Assembly: GCA_016285075.1 (NCBI GenBank)
Contig: JAEEQB010000004.1
Span: forward strand, 62,001-126,000
Length of the DNA: 64,000 nucleotides
Source of the DNA: Prevotella sp.
Lineage (GTDB): Bacteria; Bacteroidota; Bacteroidia; Bacteroidales; Bacteroidaceae
Direction of reading: 5' to 3'
In this document: one piece after another, positions 35,984-46,300 of the stretch
Layout of the letters: each line of letters opens with the position of its first letter
Position numbering within the stretch: the first letter of the stretch is position 1
Program-made: the position numbers and the translations under genes
Notes under the pieces: model-generated
Databases searched by the model: none
What the model was told of the DNA's origin: nothing
Seen by the model: the letters and a program-made list of their open reading frames with translations, nothing else

Positions 35984-36137
35984 GGTACTGCCTTTCTCCC
36001 GGTTTGGTACGGCCTTTCTCCCGGTTAGGTACGGCCTTTCTCCCGGTTAGGTACGGCCTTTCTCCCGGTTAGGTACGGAGAAAATCACTGTCAGGTACGG
36101 AGTAAATCCCAGTCTGGTACGGGTTCACTCCCTGTTA
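35984..36137. repeat. 22-bp tandem array of seven units
   Basis: Seven head-to-tail units of exactly 22 bases, each starting GGTACNG. Units 2-4 are identical (GGTACGGCCTTTCTCCCGG plus TTA) and unit 1 differs at two bases. Units 5-7 keep the first half GGTACGG but differ in the second half. There are no spacers between units. Confidence 0.9.
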
Positions 36138-36190
36138 GATGAAAATGACTTCGGCTTGAAGGACAAGTGCGCAATCACCGCAGTAAAAGG

Positions 36191-36229
36191 AAAGAGGATG
36201 TGCCCTTTGGAGACACACCCTCTTTTTTT
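36191..36229. terminator. Bidirectional terminator upstream of the EF-G2 3' end
   Basis: AGAGGATGTG and CACACCCTCT form a stem with one mismatch, followed by seven T on the plus strand. The minus strand ends in a T-rich run. It can end both the EF-G2 transcript and any transcript from the orphan promoter at 35667-35698. Confidence 0.7.
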
Positions 36230-36323
36230 ATTCAGCTTGAAGAGGAGCTATTCACTATTCACCTTTCCATTGGGAATGGCGGAAGCAAATGCTTCACTCT
36301 TCACTCTTAACTCTTCACTTAGA

Positions 36324-38483
36324 TTACTCCTCTTCCTTAAGTTCTTCCTCATGCTGCTTGATAAGTGCCTGCTGGATGTCGTTCGGCACGAGTTCATAAG
36401 AAGCAAACTTGGTGGAGAAGGATGCACGTCCGCCGGTGATGGACGACAGGGCGATGGAGTAGCTTGCCAGCTCCTTCAGAGGAATCTTGGCAACAAGTTT
36501 CTGATAGCCTGCCTCAGAGTCCATACCCATAATGATGGCGCGGCGTCCCTGCAGGTCGCTCATCACATCACCCATGTAGTCAGCGGGAACGAGCACTTCC
36601 AGGTCGTAGATAGGCTCGAGCACCTTCGGACCAGCCTCCTTGAAGGCCAGGGAGAAGGCATTACGTGCGGCGAGCATGAACGAAAGCTCATTGGAGTCAA
36701 CGGGGTGCATCTTACCGTCGTAGACGATGACGCGTACGTCGCGAGCGTATGAACCAGTCAGAGGTCCCTGCTCCATGCGCTGCATGATACCCTTCAGGAT
36801 AGCGGGCATAAAGCGCATATCGATGGCACCACCCACCACGGAATTGAGGAATACAAGCTTTCCGCCCCATTCCAGGTCGATTTCTTCCTTGGATTTGATG
36901 TTCATCTTGAACTCCTGATTGCCAATGGTGAAGCTGGTGGGATCCTCCATACCTTCCACGTAAGGCTCGATGATGAGGTGTACCTCACCAAACTGTCCGC
37001 TACCACCCGACTGCTTCTTGTGGCGATAGTCAGCACGTGCCATCTTCGAGATGGTCTCACGATAAGGAATCTTTGGCTCTTGGTATTCAATCTGGATCTT
37101 CTCGTTGTTCTCCATACGCCATTTCAATGTGCGCAGGTGGAATTCTCCCTGTCCATGAACAATGATCTGACGCAGCTCCTTAGACTGTTCAACAACCCAT
37201 GTGGGATCTTCCTGACGCATCTTCTGCAGGGCAGCCATCATCTTTTCAGTCTCAGCCTCGTTGAGGGCCTTGATGGCACGCGAGAACTTGGAATTGGGAT
37301 ACTTGATGAAGTCGAATTTCCAGTCTACTTCCTTGCCATTGAGAGTGTTGCCAGTCTTGACATCCTTCAGCTTCACAGTACAACCAATATCGCCAGCGAC
37401 AAGCTGATCAACCTGAATACGGTTGGAACCAGCGCAAGCATAGAGTGTACCCATACGTTCCTTCGAACCGCGGTCGGCATTGGTCAGGTCGTCACCACTC
37501 TTGATGCTACCACTCATCACCTTGAAGTAGCTCACCTCGCCGATGTGGGGCTCCACGCCGGTCTTGAAGAAATAGAGTGATGTAGGAGCAGAAGCGTCAG
37601 CAGGTATTTCCTTGCCTGCAGCATTCTTGACAACGGGCATTTCACTGACGAACGGAACGACATTGCCTAAGAACTCCATGAGACGGCGCACACCCATGTC
37701 CCTGCCTGCACAGACACAGAATACGGGGAAGATGCTACGTGTGACAAGTCCTTTGCGGATGCCTTCGCGCATTTCGTCCTCTGTGAGATCTTCGGTCTCG
37801 AAGAATTTCTCCATCAGGGAGTCATCACCTGCAGCAGCAGCCTCAACGAGGGCAGCCTTCATCTCCTTGGCCTTCTCCAGCTGGTCGGCAGGAATATCCT
37901 CAATGATAGGAGCACCGCCTTCAGGCTTCCAAGAGTACTTCTTCATCAGCAGCACATCGATGACGCTGTTGAAGCCGGGGCCTGTAGCGATGGGGTACTG
38001 CACGGGCACACAGTTTGGTCCGTACACTTCCTTCAGATTGTTCAGGATCTGCTCGAAGTCGCAGTTGTCCCTATCCAGCTGGTTTACCAGGAAGATAACG
38101 GGTTTCTTCAGTTTTTCCGTGTTGCGGAAGGCATTCATCGTACCAACCTCAGGGCCATACTGTCCATTGACGAGGATGACCGCCTGGTCAGTGACGTTCA
38201 GCGCTGTAATGGCACCGCCAACGAAATCGTCGCTGCCTGGGCAGTCGATGATGTTGAGCTTTTTGTTGTTCCACTCTACATGGAATACGGTAGAGAAAAC
38301 ACTATAGCCATACTCCTGCTCCACAGGGAAGTAGTCGCTCATGGTGTTTTTACCCTCTACGGTGCCGCGGCGCTTGATGATGCCGGCTTCGTAAACCATT
38401 GACTCGGCAAGAGTTGTCTTGCCGCTACCCGCACTGCCAATCAGTGCAATGTTCTTAATTTCATTTGTCTGATAGACCTTCAT
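36324..38483 (-). CDS. EF-G paralogue EF-G2 with altered GTPase site
   Basis: A 719-residue translocation factor. The P loop GSAGSGKT (residues 16-23) is intact, but the G3 motif reads DCPGSDDF. Ser84 therefore stands where EF-G has its catalytic His (DTPGHVDF). The switch I RGITI motif is also absent, and G4 reads NQLD. Domains II-V follow, with domain IV GSGQFGEVHLIIEP and a C-terminal GRRAIIMGM segment. This matches the Bacteroides EF-G2 paralogue, described as supporting translation without GTP hydrolysis during carbon starvation and needed for gut colonisation. The normal fusA is not in the window. Confidence 0.88.
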   Translation of the reverse strand: MKVYQTNEIKNIALIGSAGSGKTTLAESMVYEAGIIKRRGTVEGKNTMSDYFPVEQEYGYSVFSTVFHVEWNNKKLNIIDCPGSDDFVGGAITALNVTDQAVILVNGQYGPEVGTMNAFRNTEKLKKPVIFLVNQLDRDNCDFEQILNNLKEVYGPNCVPVQYPIATGPGFNSVIDVLLMKKYSWKPEGGAPIIEDIPADQLEKAKEMKAALVEAAAAGDDSLMEKFFETEDLTEDEMREGIRKGLVTRSIFPVFCVCAGRDMGVRRLMEFLGNVVPFVSEMPVVKNAAGKEIPADASAPTSLYFFKTGVEPHIGEVSYFKVMSGSIKSGDDLTNADRGSKERMGTLYACAGSNRIQVDQLVAGDIGCTVKLKDVKTGNTLNGKEVDWKFDFIKYPNSKFSRAIKALNEAETEKMMAALQKMRQEDPTWVVEQSKELRQIIVHGQGEFHLRTLKWRMENNEKIQIEYQEPKIPYRETISKMARADYRHKKQSGGSGQFGEVHLIIEPYVEGMEDPTSFTIGNQEFKMNIKSKEEIDLEWGGKLVFLNSVVGGAIDMRFMPAILKGIMQRMEQGPLTGSYARDVRVIVYDGKMHPVDSNELSFMLAARNAFSLAFKEAGPKVLEPIYDLEVLVPADYMGDVMSDLQGRRAIIMGMDSEAGYQKLVAKIPLKELASYSIALSSITGGRASFSTKFASYELVPNDIQQALIKQHEEELKEEE

Positions 38484-38531
38484 ATCGTTTTAGTTTTAGT
38501 ATAGAATGATTCATTTTTTCAAAATCGACGC

Positions 38532-38539
38532 CGAAATTA
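38532..38539 (-). promoter_or_regulatory. Possible -7 element of the EF-G2 gene
   Basis: On the minus strand this reads TAATTTCG, one base from the TAnnTTTG consensus, about 50 bases before the ATG. The weak match could fit a gene that needs an activator, but this is inference. Confidence 0.35.
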
Positions 38540-38605
38540 CACATTTTTCGTGAGAAAACCAAGAAATACTTCCAATTATTAAACAATATTAGTAATTAAG
38601 CCTCT

Positions 38606-41600
38606 TTATTTCATGATAATCTTTTCCGCTTTTCCATCGACTATACGCAGATAGATGCCCGGGCGTAGATGGTGAAGGGTCGGTTCAACGAGACGGCCAT
38701 CTAAAGTGAAGATGCCATCGGGAAGAGTGGTTGGAGCATTCTTCATAAGAGAAATGTTGGTTGCTTCTTCCCATGATGTCTGGTGGATGGGCATGGTTAA
38801 TCCTTTCCATTCCGGAAGAATCGTAATCCCATCAAGTTTCCGAATGCAGGCCGAGTAGTGTTCTGCACGGGGGCGCTCTTTTACCACATACCATTCGCCA
38901 TTATGCAGCACGTAGCCGTCTGCAGGGACTCTGACTGAGACATTAAAGAAACCAAACAGGTTGTTCTCACCACGCTGAGCTGAGCTGACTGCCTCTCCGT
39001 TGAGGAACAAGCGGAGGTTTGCAGAATTGGTGTGGTAAATATAGGGAACTCCTGCAACGGGATCGGTGACGGGCTCAATGCACAGTTGGGTGGAGTCGGG
39101 GGTGAGTCCGGCAATCTGGTAAAGTGTGAGTCCGTCAGTGGGTGTAATGGAGTGGGGTAGGCATATGGTTCCCCAGGGTCCCTCAGTGGTTGTCAGCGAG
39201 TATGTGGGTATGTAGCGGAGCATGAAGTCTGTGGCACACCACCATCCTTCACGTTTGTCTCCTGTGTTGTTTGCATCGCCGAACTTATGCCAGGCATTGT
39301 CTGTCGCGCCTTGTTTGGACGATGTGAAACCAATGGTGACGCTGCCACCCTCAGGAACGAATACAGGAGTGGTGGTGAGTGTCTGCCAGATATTGCTGAC
39401 GGTGGGAAGGTCGAAATAGTCAGCCACGAGTGTCGGAGTGGTGACGGTGTCTGTGCCCACAACCATGTAGCCATGCTGGTCGCTGAGGCAGTAGTGCTCT
39501 GTGGTAGCCTTGCATTCCATCACATAGACTCCTTCCGGCAATGAGGATATTTTCTGGCTTATCTGCATGGTTTTCCGTTTTCCCTCTGCAGCGTTAATGC
39601 CCGACCACCAGGCGTTCCAGCAGCTTTTCCCCCTGACAGTGTTTATGCGTTGGTCACCATCTTTATAGGTTCCGTTCTTGGTCTGCCACCCTGTAATAGC
39701 TTGGAAATTGGGAGACTGTGGCTGGATGGGAGAGGGTTGGAATGTAAGGCTGGAGACATCGTTCGTGCATCCTGCCGAATAGAGTGCAGCTTCAATGGCC
39801 TTAATGGAGTCGAGTCTTTGCTGGAGTAGGGATTCCTGCAGCTGTGTCAAGGCGTTGTTGCGCGGCACTTCAGTAATAGCTCCGTCGGCCAGGGCTTCCT
39901 CATGTGTGTTGAAAAGCTGTCTTACTTCAAATTTCGCAAATTGGGCTTTGGCACCAAGCCATCTGAAGGAGATGAGAGCTTGGGATGCTGAACCGCTGTT
40001 GAACGTGAAGGACTGCTTCTCCCATTCTTGCGTGTTGCGTAGTGTGGCAATGTTCTCCGATTCAGAAGAGCCTTCTTTGCTGATGTCGACTTTCATATAG
40101 GCTCCGCCATTGCGGGTATAGACAGAAAACAGATAGTTCTGGTTAGGCTTAATGGCTACTGATGTCAACAGAGAGCCTTCTTTGTCAATTCCGGCATTGC
40201 CGTAAGCCTGGAGATAGCTGCCTCCGTCGGGACCTCCTACAGGAATGGCCTGGAAATAGGGTTTGTCAATAGGTTTGCCGTTTCCTGCAGTCCATCCCTG
40301 GGTGCCGAGGACGAAGTCACCATTGAGGAGCAGGTTGCCTCCAATGTAGAAGCCTGGGCTGTCAGGGACAGCTATGAAGTCACCCGCCTCTAATGTGTCA
40401 TCCGTGTAGAGGTCTTTTCCGTCTATATCTATAATATGTACGCGATATTTGGCATCTGCAACGGGAGCTTCGTCTTTCCATGTATAGCTGCTGGCTGTCT
40501 CCTTTTGGTCAATGACGGCTATAGTCTGCCATTGTCCCCCTTTCTGTTTCCGTTGCACTTCCATCAGTTGGTTGTATTCTCCATTGCTGTCTTTCCAGGT
40601 GAGGGTGTTGATTCCTTCTTGACTGGCAATGGCAAAGCTTGAAGGGGGATACTGCCGTGGAGTCTTTGGAACATAATCGTATTTGGGGTTGTAGCCGATA
40701 CCGGTATTCATTTTTGAATAGTAAACCCCGGCAGGTGTAAGTTGGTCGTTATAATAGAGCTTGGAACAGTTGGCTTCACTATTCCAGTAGAAGTAGCGTT
40801 CAATATAGTCCCAACCATTCAAATTCGTCAGGATGCGTGCCAACACTTCTCTGTTCTTGTTCAGTTGTGAGTAGGTGGGGTTGTCACGGTTATTTCCTTT
40901 CGCTTCTCCAAATATGCCATTGTTATTCCAAGATGCTCCCCAGACCCACTCTGAGATCCAGACAGGACGATGGAGTGCATTCACCCAGTTGGATATCTGG
41001 TTGAAAGTACCTTCTGCCCAATAACAGTGCAGGTCAATGATGTCACACCGCCATCCGCGAGCATCGATGGAGTCAAAAAACTGGCGTAAGAAGCCTGAGG
41101 CGTTACTTACATAGTCGCTCCCGTCCCAAGAAGAGGGTGAACAGAGTCGCATACCTGTTGCCATCAGGTTTTCCCAGTTGTTCAAGATGGCATTCAGGTC
41201 GTCGGGATGGTCGTCAGCGGAATTCCGAGGTTCATTGTTGGTCTTCATGTGTGGCGAATAGGTCACTCTTCCGCAATCAGGAATGGCTGGCCATCCTTCA
41301 TGGATGTGATGGGGCACGCATTCGCGGTCCATACCACCATCCTCACCGAGTCCGAAAGAATAGCACGAAGTGGTGTTGAGGGTGTTGTTCACAGCAGCGC
41401 GAGTATCGTTGGCCAGTCCGGACTTGCTGGTGTCGTTCCATCGGAAGATTCTGTATGAGGAGATGTGGCCGGAGAGGATAGGCGGTAACAGTGCTATTTC
41501 CAGATCGCTGTCTGCAGCGATGAAACATCGGCTGTAGCCACGACCTTTCGGAAGAGTGGAGAATGTCACCATATAACCGCGTTTCAGCTTAAAACTACGT

Positions 41601-42058
41601 ATGCGGTTGTTAAGGGTGGCATCCGTTAGCGTGTTCATGAATCCTCCGGAGTTTTCCAGGCCGAAGCTGTTGGCCGACTCTCCAGCAAAATTTTCTTCGG
41701 AATAAACGGTCAGGGGGCGGATGTTCTTGGAATAGGGCATGATGATACATCCCTGATTATGGATTTTCACCTGACAAGTGGAGTTATGAACAGCTTTGGC
41801 ACCACCGATCGTTACGTGGCTAAGCACTTTCAAGGCAGCTGAAGGCTTCAGGCTGTCAAGAATCAGCACGGCGTGTTCTGTATTTACGATATTGACACTT
41901 CCTCCTTCCGTGAAAGGTACAGCCGAAGTGATGGTATAGTCAACATTGGTGGTTAACTCGATGGCTGTGCTTACCTGTTTTACTCTCTGCTTCTCGTTGG
42001 CTGATGCACCGATGGTAAGAAGCATGAAGATAAGTGAAAAAATACTCGTTTTATTCAT
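38606..42058 (-). CDS. Large secreted GH128 glycoside hydrolase
   Basis: A 1150-residue secreted enzyme with signal peptide (SLIFMLLTIGASANE). Residues 30-230 are an N-terminal beta-rich accessory region (HNQGCIIMPYSKNIRP). Residues 230-450 form a GH128-like TIM barrel, with probable acid/base Glu276 in KTNNEPRN and nucleophile Glu370 in PVWISEWVWG. A fibronectin-like region follows (INTLTWKDSNGEYNQLMEVQR), then a carbohydrate-binding jelly-roll-like region (LLLNGDFVLGTQGWTAG), further repeats, and a T9SS-like tail (DGIFTLDGRLVEP...IIMK). GH128 enzymes cleave beta-1,3-glucans of fungi and plants. Confidence 0.82.
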   Translation of the reverse strand: MNKTSIFSLIFMLLTIGASANEKQRVKQVSTAIELTTNVDYTITSAVPFTEGGSVNIVNTEHAVLILDSLKPSAALKVLSHVTIGGAKAVHNSTCQVKIHNQGCIIMPYSKNIRPLTVYSEENFAGESANSFGLENSGGFMNTLTDATLNNRIRSFKLKRGYMVTFSTLPKGRGYSRCFIAADSDLEIALLPPILSGHISSYRIFRWNDTSKSGLANDTRAAVNNTLNTTSCYSFGLGEDGGMDRECVPHHIHEGWPAIPDCGRVTYSPHMKTNNEPRNSADDHPDDLNAILNNWENLMATGMRLCSPSSWDGSDYVSNASGFLRQFFDSIDARGWRCDIIDLHCYWAEGTFNQISNWVNALHRPVWISEWVWGASWNNNGIFGEAKGNNRDNPTYSQLNKNREVLARILTNLNGWDYIERYFYWNSEANCSKLYYNDQLTPAGVYYSKMNTGIGYNPKYDYVPKTPRQYPPSSFAIASQEGINTLTWKDSNGEYNQLMEVQRKQKGGQWQTIAVIDQKETASSYTWKDEAPVADAKYRVHIIDIDGKDLYTDDTLEAGDFIAVPDSPGFYIGGNLLLNGDFVLGTQGWTAGNGKPIDKPYFQAIPVGGPDGGSYLQAYGNAGIDKEGSLLTSVAIKPNQNYLFSVYTRNGGAYMKVDISKEGSSESENIATLRNTQEWEKQSFTFNSGSASQALISFRWLGAKAQFAKFEVRQLFNTHEEALADGAITEVPRNNALTQLQESLLQQRLDSIKAIEAALYSAGCTNDVSSLTFQPSPIQPQSPNFQAITGWQTKNGTYKDGDQRINTVRGKSCWNAWWSGINAAEGKRKTMQISQKISSLPEGVYVMECKATTEHYCLSDQHGYMVVGTDTVTTPTLVADYFDLPTVSNIWQTLTTTPVFVPEGGSVTIGFTSSKQGATDNAWHKFGDANNTGDKREGWWCATDFMLRYIPTYSLTTTEGPWGTICLPHSITPTDGLTLYQIAGLTPDSTQLCIEPVTDPVAGVPYIYHTNSANLRLFLNGEAVSSAQRGENNLFGFFNVSVRVPADGYVLHNGEWYVVKERPRAEHYSACIRKLDGITILPEWKGLTMPIHQTSWEEATNISLMKNAPTTLPDGIFTLDGRLVEPTLHHLRPGIYLRIVDGKAEKIIMK

Positions 42059-42098
42059 TGCTTTGGGTTAAAAAGATTATATTTTGCCTTAATTAGGC

Positions 42099-42107
42099 CG
42101 AAAGTTA
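42099..42107 (-). promoter_or_regulatory. Possible -7 element of the GH128 gene
   Basis: On the minus strand this reads TAACTTTCG, a one-base variant of the consensus, 41 bases before the ATG. Confidence 0.4.
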
Positions 42108-42160
42108 CACTTTTTCCGGGAAAAAAGCAAAGAAAACAGCCATATATTAAACAATATTAG

Positions 42161-42168
42161 TACTTTTG
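42161..42168 (+). promoter_or_regulatory. -7 promoter element of hemW, implying almost no leader
   Basis: TACTTTTG followed by CACC ends only 8 bases before the hemW ATG at 42177, so the transcript would start at or next to the start codon. Confidence 0.65.
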
Positions 42169-42176
42169 CACCTGTT

Positions 42177-43331
42177 ATGGCAGGAATTTATATACATATC
42201 CCCTTCTGTAAGAGCCGCTGTACCTATTGCGCTTTCTTTTCCACCACGAACTTGGAACTGCGTCAGCGTTATGTGAAAGCTGTGTGTCGGGAAATGGAAA
42301 TGAGAGGAATGATGTGGAATAAAGAATGGGGAATGAGAAATGGGCAAAATAGAACGGGGCGTATAGACACTATCTATTTGGGGGGAGGGACGCCAAGCCT
42401 ATTGACCATTCAACAATTGGAAGAACTCTTCTTAAATATAAATAAGGTATGGGGAACGTCGTTAGGTGATTCTCTTGAAATAACCATCGAGGTCAATCCT
42501 GATGATGTCACGGAATCATTCGTCAGTGGTCTGCATGCACTTCCTGTCAATCGAGTGTCGATGGGGGCTCAGACATTTTCGGAAGAACGGTTGAAGATGC
42601 TTCATCGCAGGCATAGCGCATCACAAGTAAGAACGGCAGTGGAAAGACTAAGGAATGCGGGTATTGAGAATTTGAGTATCGACCTAATGTATGGCTTCCC
42701 AGGCGAGACCCTGGAAGACTGGCAGCATGATATTGACGCAGCATTGTCCTTAAAGCCGGAACATCTTTCAGCCTATTGCCTGAGTTATGAAGAGGGTACT
42801 GCGCTCTATGAAAAGATGCGAAAAGGCGTATACACTCCCGTGGACGAGGAGACAGAACGGACCATGTATGACACACTCATTGACCGCTTAACAGCTGAGG
42901 GCTTCGAGCACTACGAGCTGTCGAACTTTGCCCGTTCTGGTTACCGTTCAAGGCATAATTCCAGCTATTGGACAGGTGTTCCATACATAGGCTTAGGTGC
43001 GGCAGCGCATTCCTTCGACGGCCAGTGCCGCAGTTGGAACGTGAGTGACCTTCGCTTATACATAGAGGGGGTAGAACGGGGTGAGCGTCTCTTTGAGGAG
43101 GAGAGGTTGCAGGGCGATACCTATTATAATGACCGTGTGACTGTGGCGCTGAGGACGCGTGAAGGACTGGACCTTGCCGAGTTGTCAGCACCGTACCGCG
43201 ACTACTCTCTTAGCCAGGCTCGCCGTTTCCTGAAGAGCGGCCTGCTAAGACTTGATGGCGACAGATTGTGTCTGACCCGGGAGGGGCTGTTCGTCAGCGA
43301 TATGGTGATGAGTGAGCTGATGGCTGTCTAA
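42177..43331 (+). CDS. hemW: Radical SAM heme chaperone HemW
   Basis: A 384-residue radical SAM protein. The cluster cysteines are Cys11, Cys15 and Cys18 in IHIPFCKSRCTYCAF. The HemN/HemW-like motifs YLGGGTPS, NRVSMGAQTF and LSIDLMYGFPGE follow. The fourth Cys of true HemN (CxxxCxxCxC) is replaced by Phe, which identifies HemW rather than coproporphyrinogen dehydrogenase. Residues about 40-62 form an unusual Met/Asn/Gly-rich insert (RGMMWNKEWGMRNGQNRTG) before YLGGG. HemW inserts heme into apoproteins. Confidence 0.9.
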   Translation: MAGIYIHIPFCKSRCTYCAFFSTTNLELRQRYVKAVCREMEMRGMMWNKEWGMRNGQNRTGRIDTIYLGGGTPSLLTIQQLEELFLNINKVWGTSLGDSLEITIEVNPDDVTESFVSGLHALPVNRVSMGAQTFSEERLKMLHRRHSASQVRTAVERLRNAGIENLSIDLMYGFPGETLEDWQHDIDAALSLKPEHLSAYCLSYEEGTALYEKMRKGVYTPVDEETERTMYDTLIDRLTAEGFEHYELSNFARSGYRSRHNSSYWTGVPYIGLGAAAHSFDGQCRSWNVSDLRLYIEGVERGERLFEEERLQGDTYYNDRVTVALRTREGLDLAELSAPYRDYSLSQARRFLKSGLLRLDGDRLCLTREGLFVSDMVMSELMAV

Positions 43332-43352
43332 GTCGCCATTCTTTCCCTGGCA

Positions 43353-46300
43353 TCATTCTTCAATGATGACAGCTTCTTCAATCGCAATGTCCTGATCAGC
43401 TAAAGTGACCGGCAACTGGATGGTGAAGATGGTACCGCCTTTTTTGCGGTGCTCTACGCTGATGGAACCACCATGTGCCTCAGCAATACGCTTCACGTCG
43501 TAGAGGGAGGTGCCTGTCGCCTTGCCAACATGCGGTGCAAACATGGTGTCGCGGGCTTCCTCAGGAATGCCGATGCCATTGTCTGCGAGGCTGATGATGG
43601 CATGATGCTCGTTTTTGCCAACATTGACTTCTATACGGCAATGGCTTGGCGTGAAGTTAACAGAATTGCTTAAGAGGATGTTCATGGCTCGTCCTAACTG
43701 TTCCGGGTCGAAGGCTATGTTCAGCGACTTCTCGGTGGTGTTGAAAGAGATACGTGACTTCTTGTCAGCAGGCATCGGGAATTCCTCTATCGTTTGACGC
43801 ATGAATCCGATGAGGTCGGAAACGATAGGCTTGATCTTCAATGCCTCATCTTTTCCTGCTTCCGGTATGGGTTGTTGGGAACCATTGCCAGCATATTCTT
43901 TCTTCAATTGCTCCCGCATTTCGCTCATCCACTGCTGTTTCTCAATTTCACGGCGGAGCATCTCTAACCGCAGTTGCTCCTCCTGACGGCGCAGGAACCG
44001 GCGACGCCACCACCAACCGACGATCAAGAGGGATAGTGCATAGAGGATAATGGCCCAACGAGTGCGCCATATAGGTGAGGAGACATGGATGTTGAGGACG
44101 GTCTCGTTCTCACCCATGGTTCCGTCATCGTTGAGCATACGTACGCGCAACTTGTAGTCGCCGTGACGCAGGGAGGTGAAGTTGATGTTGGGGTTCATTT
44201 CGGAGGTCTTAATCCATCCTTCACGGTCGTCTATATTGTATGCAAAGCGTTTTCCGTTCCTCACGTTACTTGCATTCGATCCAAGCTGGATTGTAAATGT
44301 ATTTTCGTAATGGCGTAGGTAGAGGTCTTCGCTCATGCTTAGTGCTTTCTCCAAGATGACGTGTCCATTGATCTTCTTTCCTACATCTACAGGCTGTTCG
44401 AAAAGCAGCAGGCCGCTCAGCACGGGACGCTCATGGGAAATGGCTAATTGGCTGATAAGGTCGGGGTTGATGATGTCAAGTCCTCCCTGTCCGCCAATGA
44501 GCAGCAGACCATCGTGGGTGAGGCTAACGGAACGCTGGTTGAAAGTTGCTTCCTGCAAACCATCAGCACTGGAGAAAGTCTGGACTGTGAACTGCCAAGA
44601 ACGGTCTTCTTGCTGGCGGGGTACAATACGCGATACACCATGGTCGGTAACAACCCACATGGTCTTTTGCTTGTCTTCCGTGATGGAGCATACACTGGAG
44701 CCATAGAGACCCTTGGTCATGTCAAGCAGATAGGTGTTATGGTTGGCTGGGTCGAAGACAATGGCACCGGAGGAGGACCCCTGCCAGATTAGTCCGCGGC
44801 TGTCTTCCATCACGCAGACAGTGCTGGCCGTCGTAGGAGACAGATCCTGGGCGCCAGGGATGTCGTAATTGATAATCTTGCCTGTGACAGGGTTGACAAT
44901 GGAATAGTAGGAATTGGTTCCTACGAGTAGCCACCCTTTCTTGGTCCATGATGACGAACTGATGTAGTCGCCGGGAAGGATGGAGTTGTGGGAATCCCAT
45001 GTACGGAATTGGTTTTTCTGATGGTCGAACATCTGGACACCGCCGCCGAGCAATCCCATCCAGATACGATGCCAGCGGTCCTCTACCACACTCCACACAC
45101 TGTTGTTGGCCAACTGGTTGGCCTCACCCAAGGCACGGTAGTTGACAACCGTAGCTTCACCCCGCGAACCTCCAGAGGAGGTGGGTATACAATGGATAAG
45201 TCCACCATTGTAGGTGCCGAACCAGAAACTGCTATCGGAAGCCAGGAGGGAGGCCACGATGATGTTACCCATCATGGTCGTGTTGGCGGTGGTGTAGTGT
45301 TGTAGTGTCTCGCCTGTCCGTGGGTCATAGACAATGATGCCATTGTCGTTGGTGCCTAACCAGTAGTTGCCCCAACGGTCTTCACGAGCTGTGGTGATGT
45401 CACCTAACTCTAAGCTCCTGATACTCTCCTTCCTTTCCCTGTATTCGTTCACGCCGTTCTTGTAAGAGCCTATCCAGATGCGTCCGGCGTAATCCTGATA
45501 GAGGTATCTTATGGTGTTATCGGAGAGAGAACTCTGATCATACTTGTTGTATTGGAACTGTCGCAGTTGCTTTCCTTTCAGGTCTATTACGAAGAGTCCG
45601 TCGTGGTCGGTTGCAGCCCATATTCTGTTCTTGCGGTCTACCAGCACGTCCCAAACCAACAGTTGATGGTCAGGTACGTTTTCCACTTGGTGGGCCCGTA
45701 AAAGCTCCTGCAGGTTCTTATACCAGCGGTGTTCCTGTTGCAGGTAAATAAAGGTGTTTCCCAAAGCGCGGCAGTAGATGTTTCCTTTGTTGTCAAGACG
45801 CAGCATGTATTCCTGGTTCTCTGGGCCACCGTGGCGTTTCATCCAGTTGCTCTGCCAGGAAATCCAACCTTTTTCACCATTCAGACAGACCATCTCACCG
45901 TTGTTACTGACAAAGATGACCGAGTTGCCAAGGTCGGCCATAGAGGCGATACCATAGTTTGGGTTAATCTCTCCTGGGCCATAGCCATTGTTGAAGAGGT
46001 GCAGGCGCTTGCTGTCGGGATTGTAATAGTAGATGCCCACATCGGCTATCTTCACCCAGAAATTCTTACGTGAGTCAATGTAAATATAGTCTACGCTGCC
46101 TTTGATGCCCATCTTGGCCAATTCTTGGCTGACGTTGCGTATAAAGCTCTCGGTGCTTGGGTCGTAGATGCAATAGTTCATCCCTTGCTTGGTCCATAGC
46201 CGCCCGTCGTATGCCTCGAATATCTGGTCTACGTAGTTGTCTCGCATCGATGTGGTGTCACGTGTGTTGGCATAGAACGTTTTGATGCGGTATCCGTCAT

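Larger units (their letters stand above)
34706..36323. other. 1.6-kb gene-poor region between the oxidoreductase operon and EF-G2
   Basis: Contents from left to right are the operon terminator, a degenerate 22-bp array, an integrase remnant, a 206-bp palindromic element, an orphan promoter with a short possible frame, a palindrome cluster, the seven-unit 22-bp array and a bidirectional terminator. No intact known gene is present. It looks like an insertion hot spot that has decayed. Confidence 0.7.

Noticed and set aside
35984..36137. CRISPR array
   Set aside because: The 22-bp units are directly adjacent with no unique spacers, half of each unit varies, and no cas genes are in the window.
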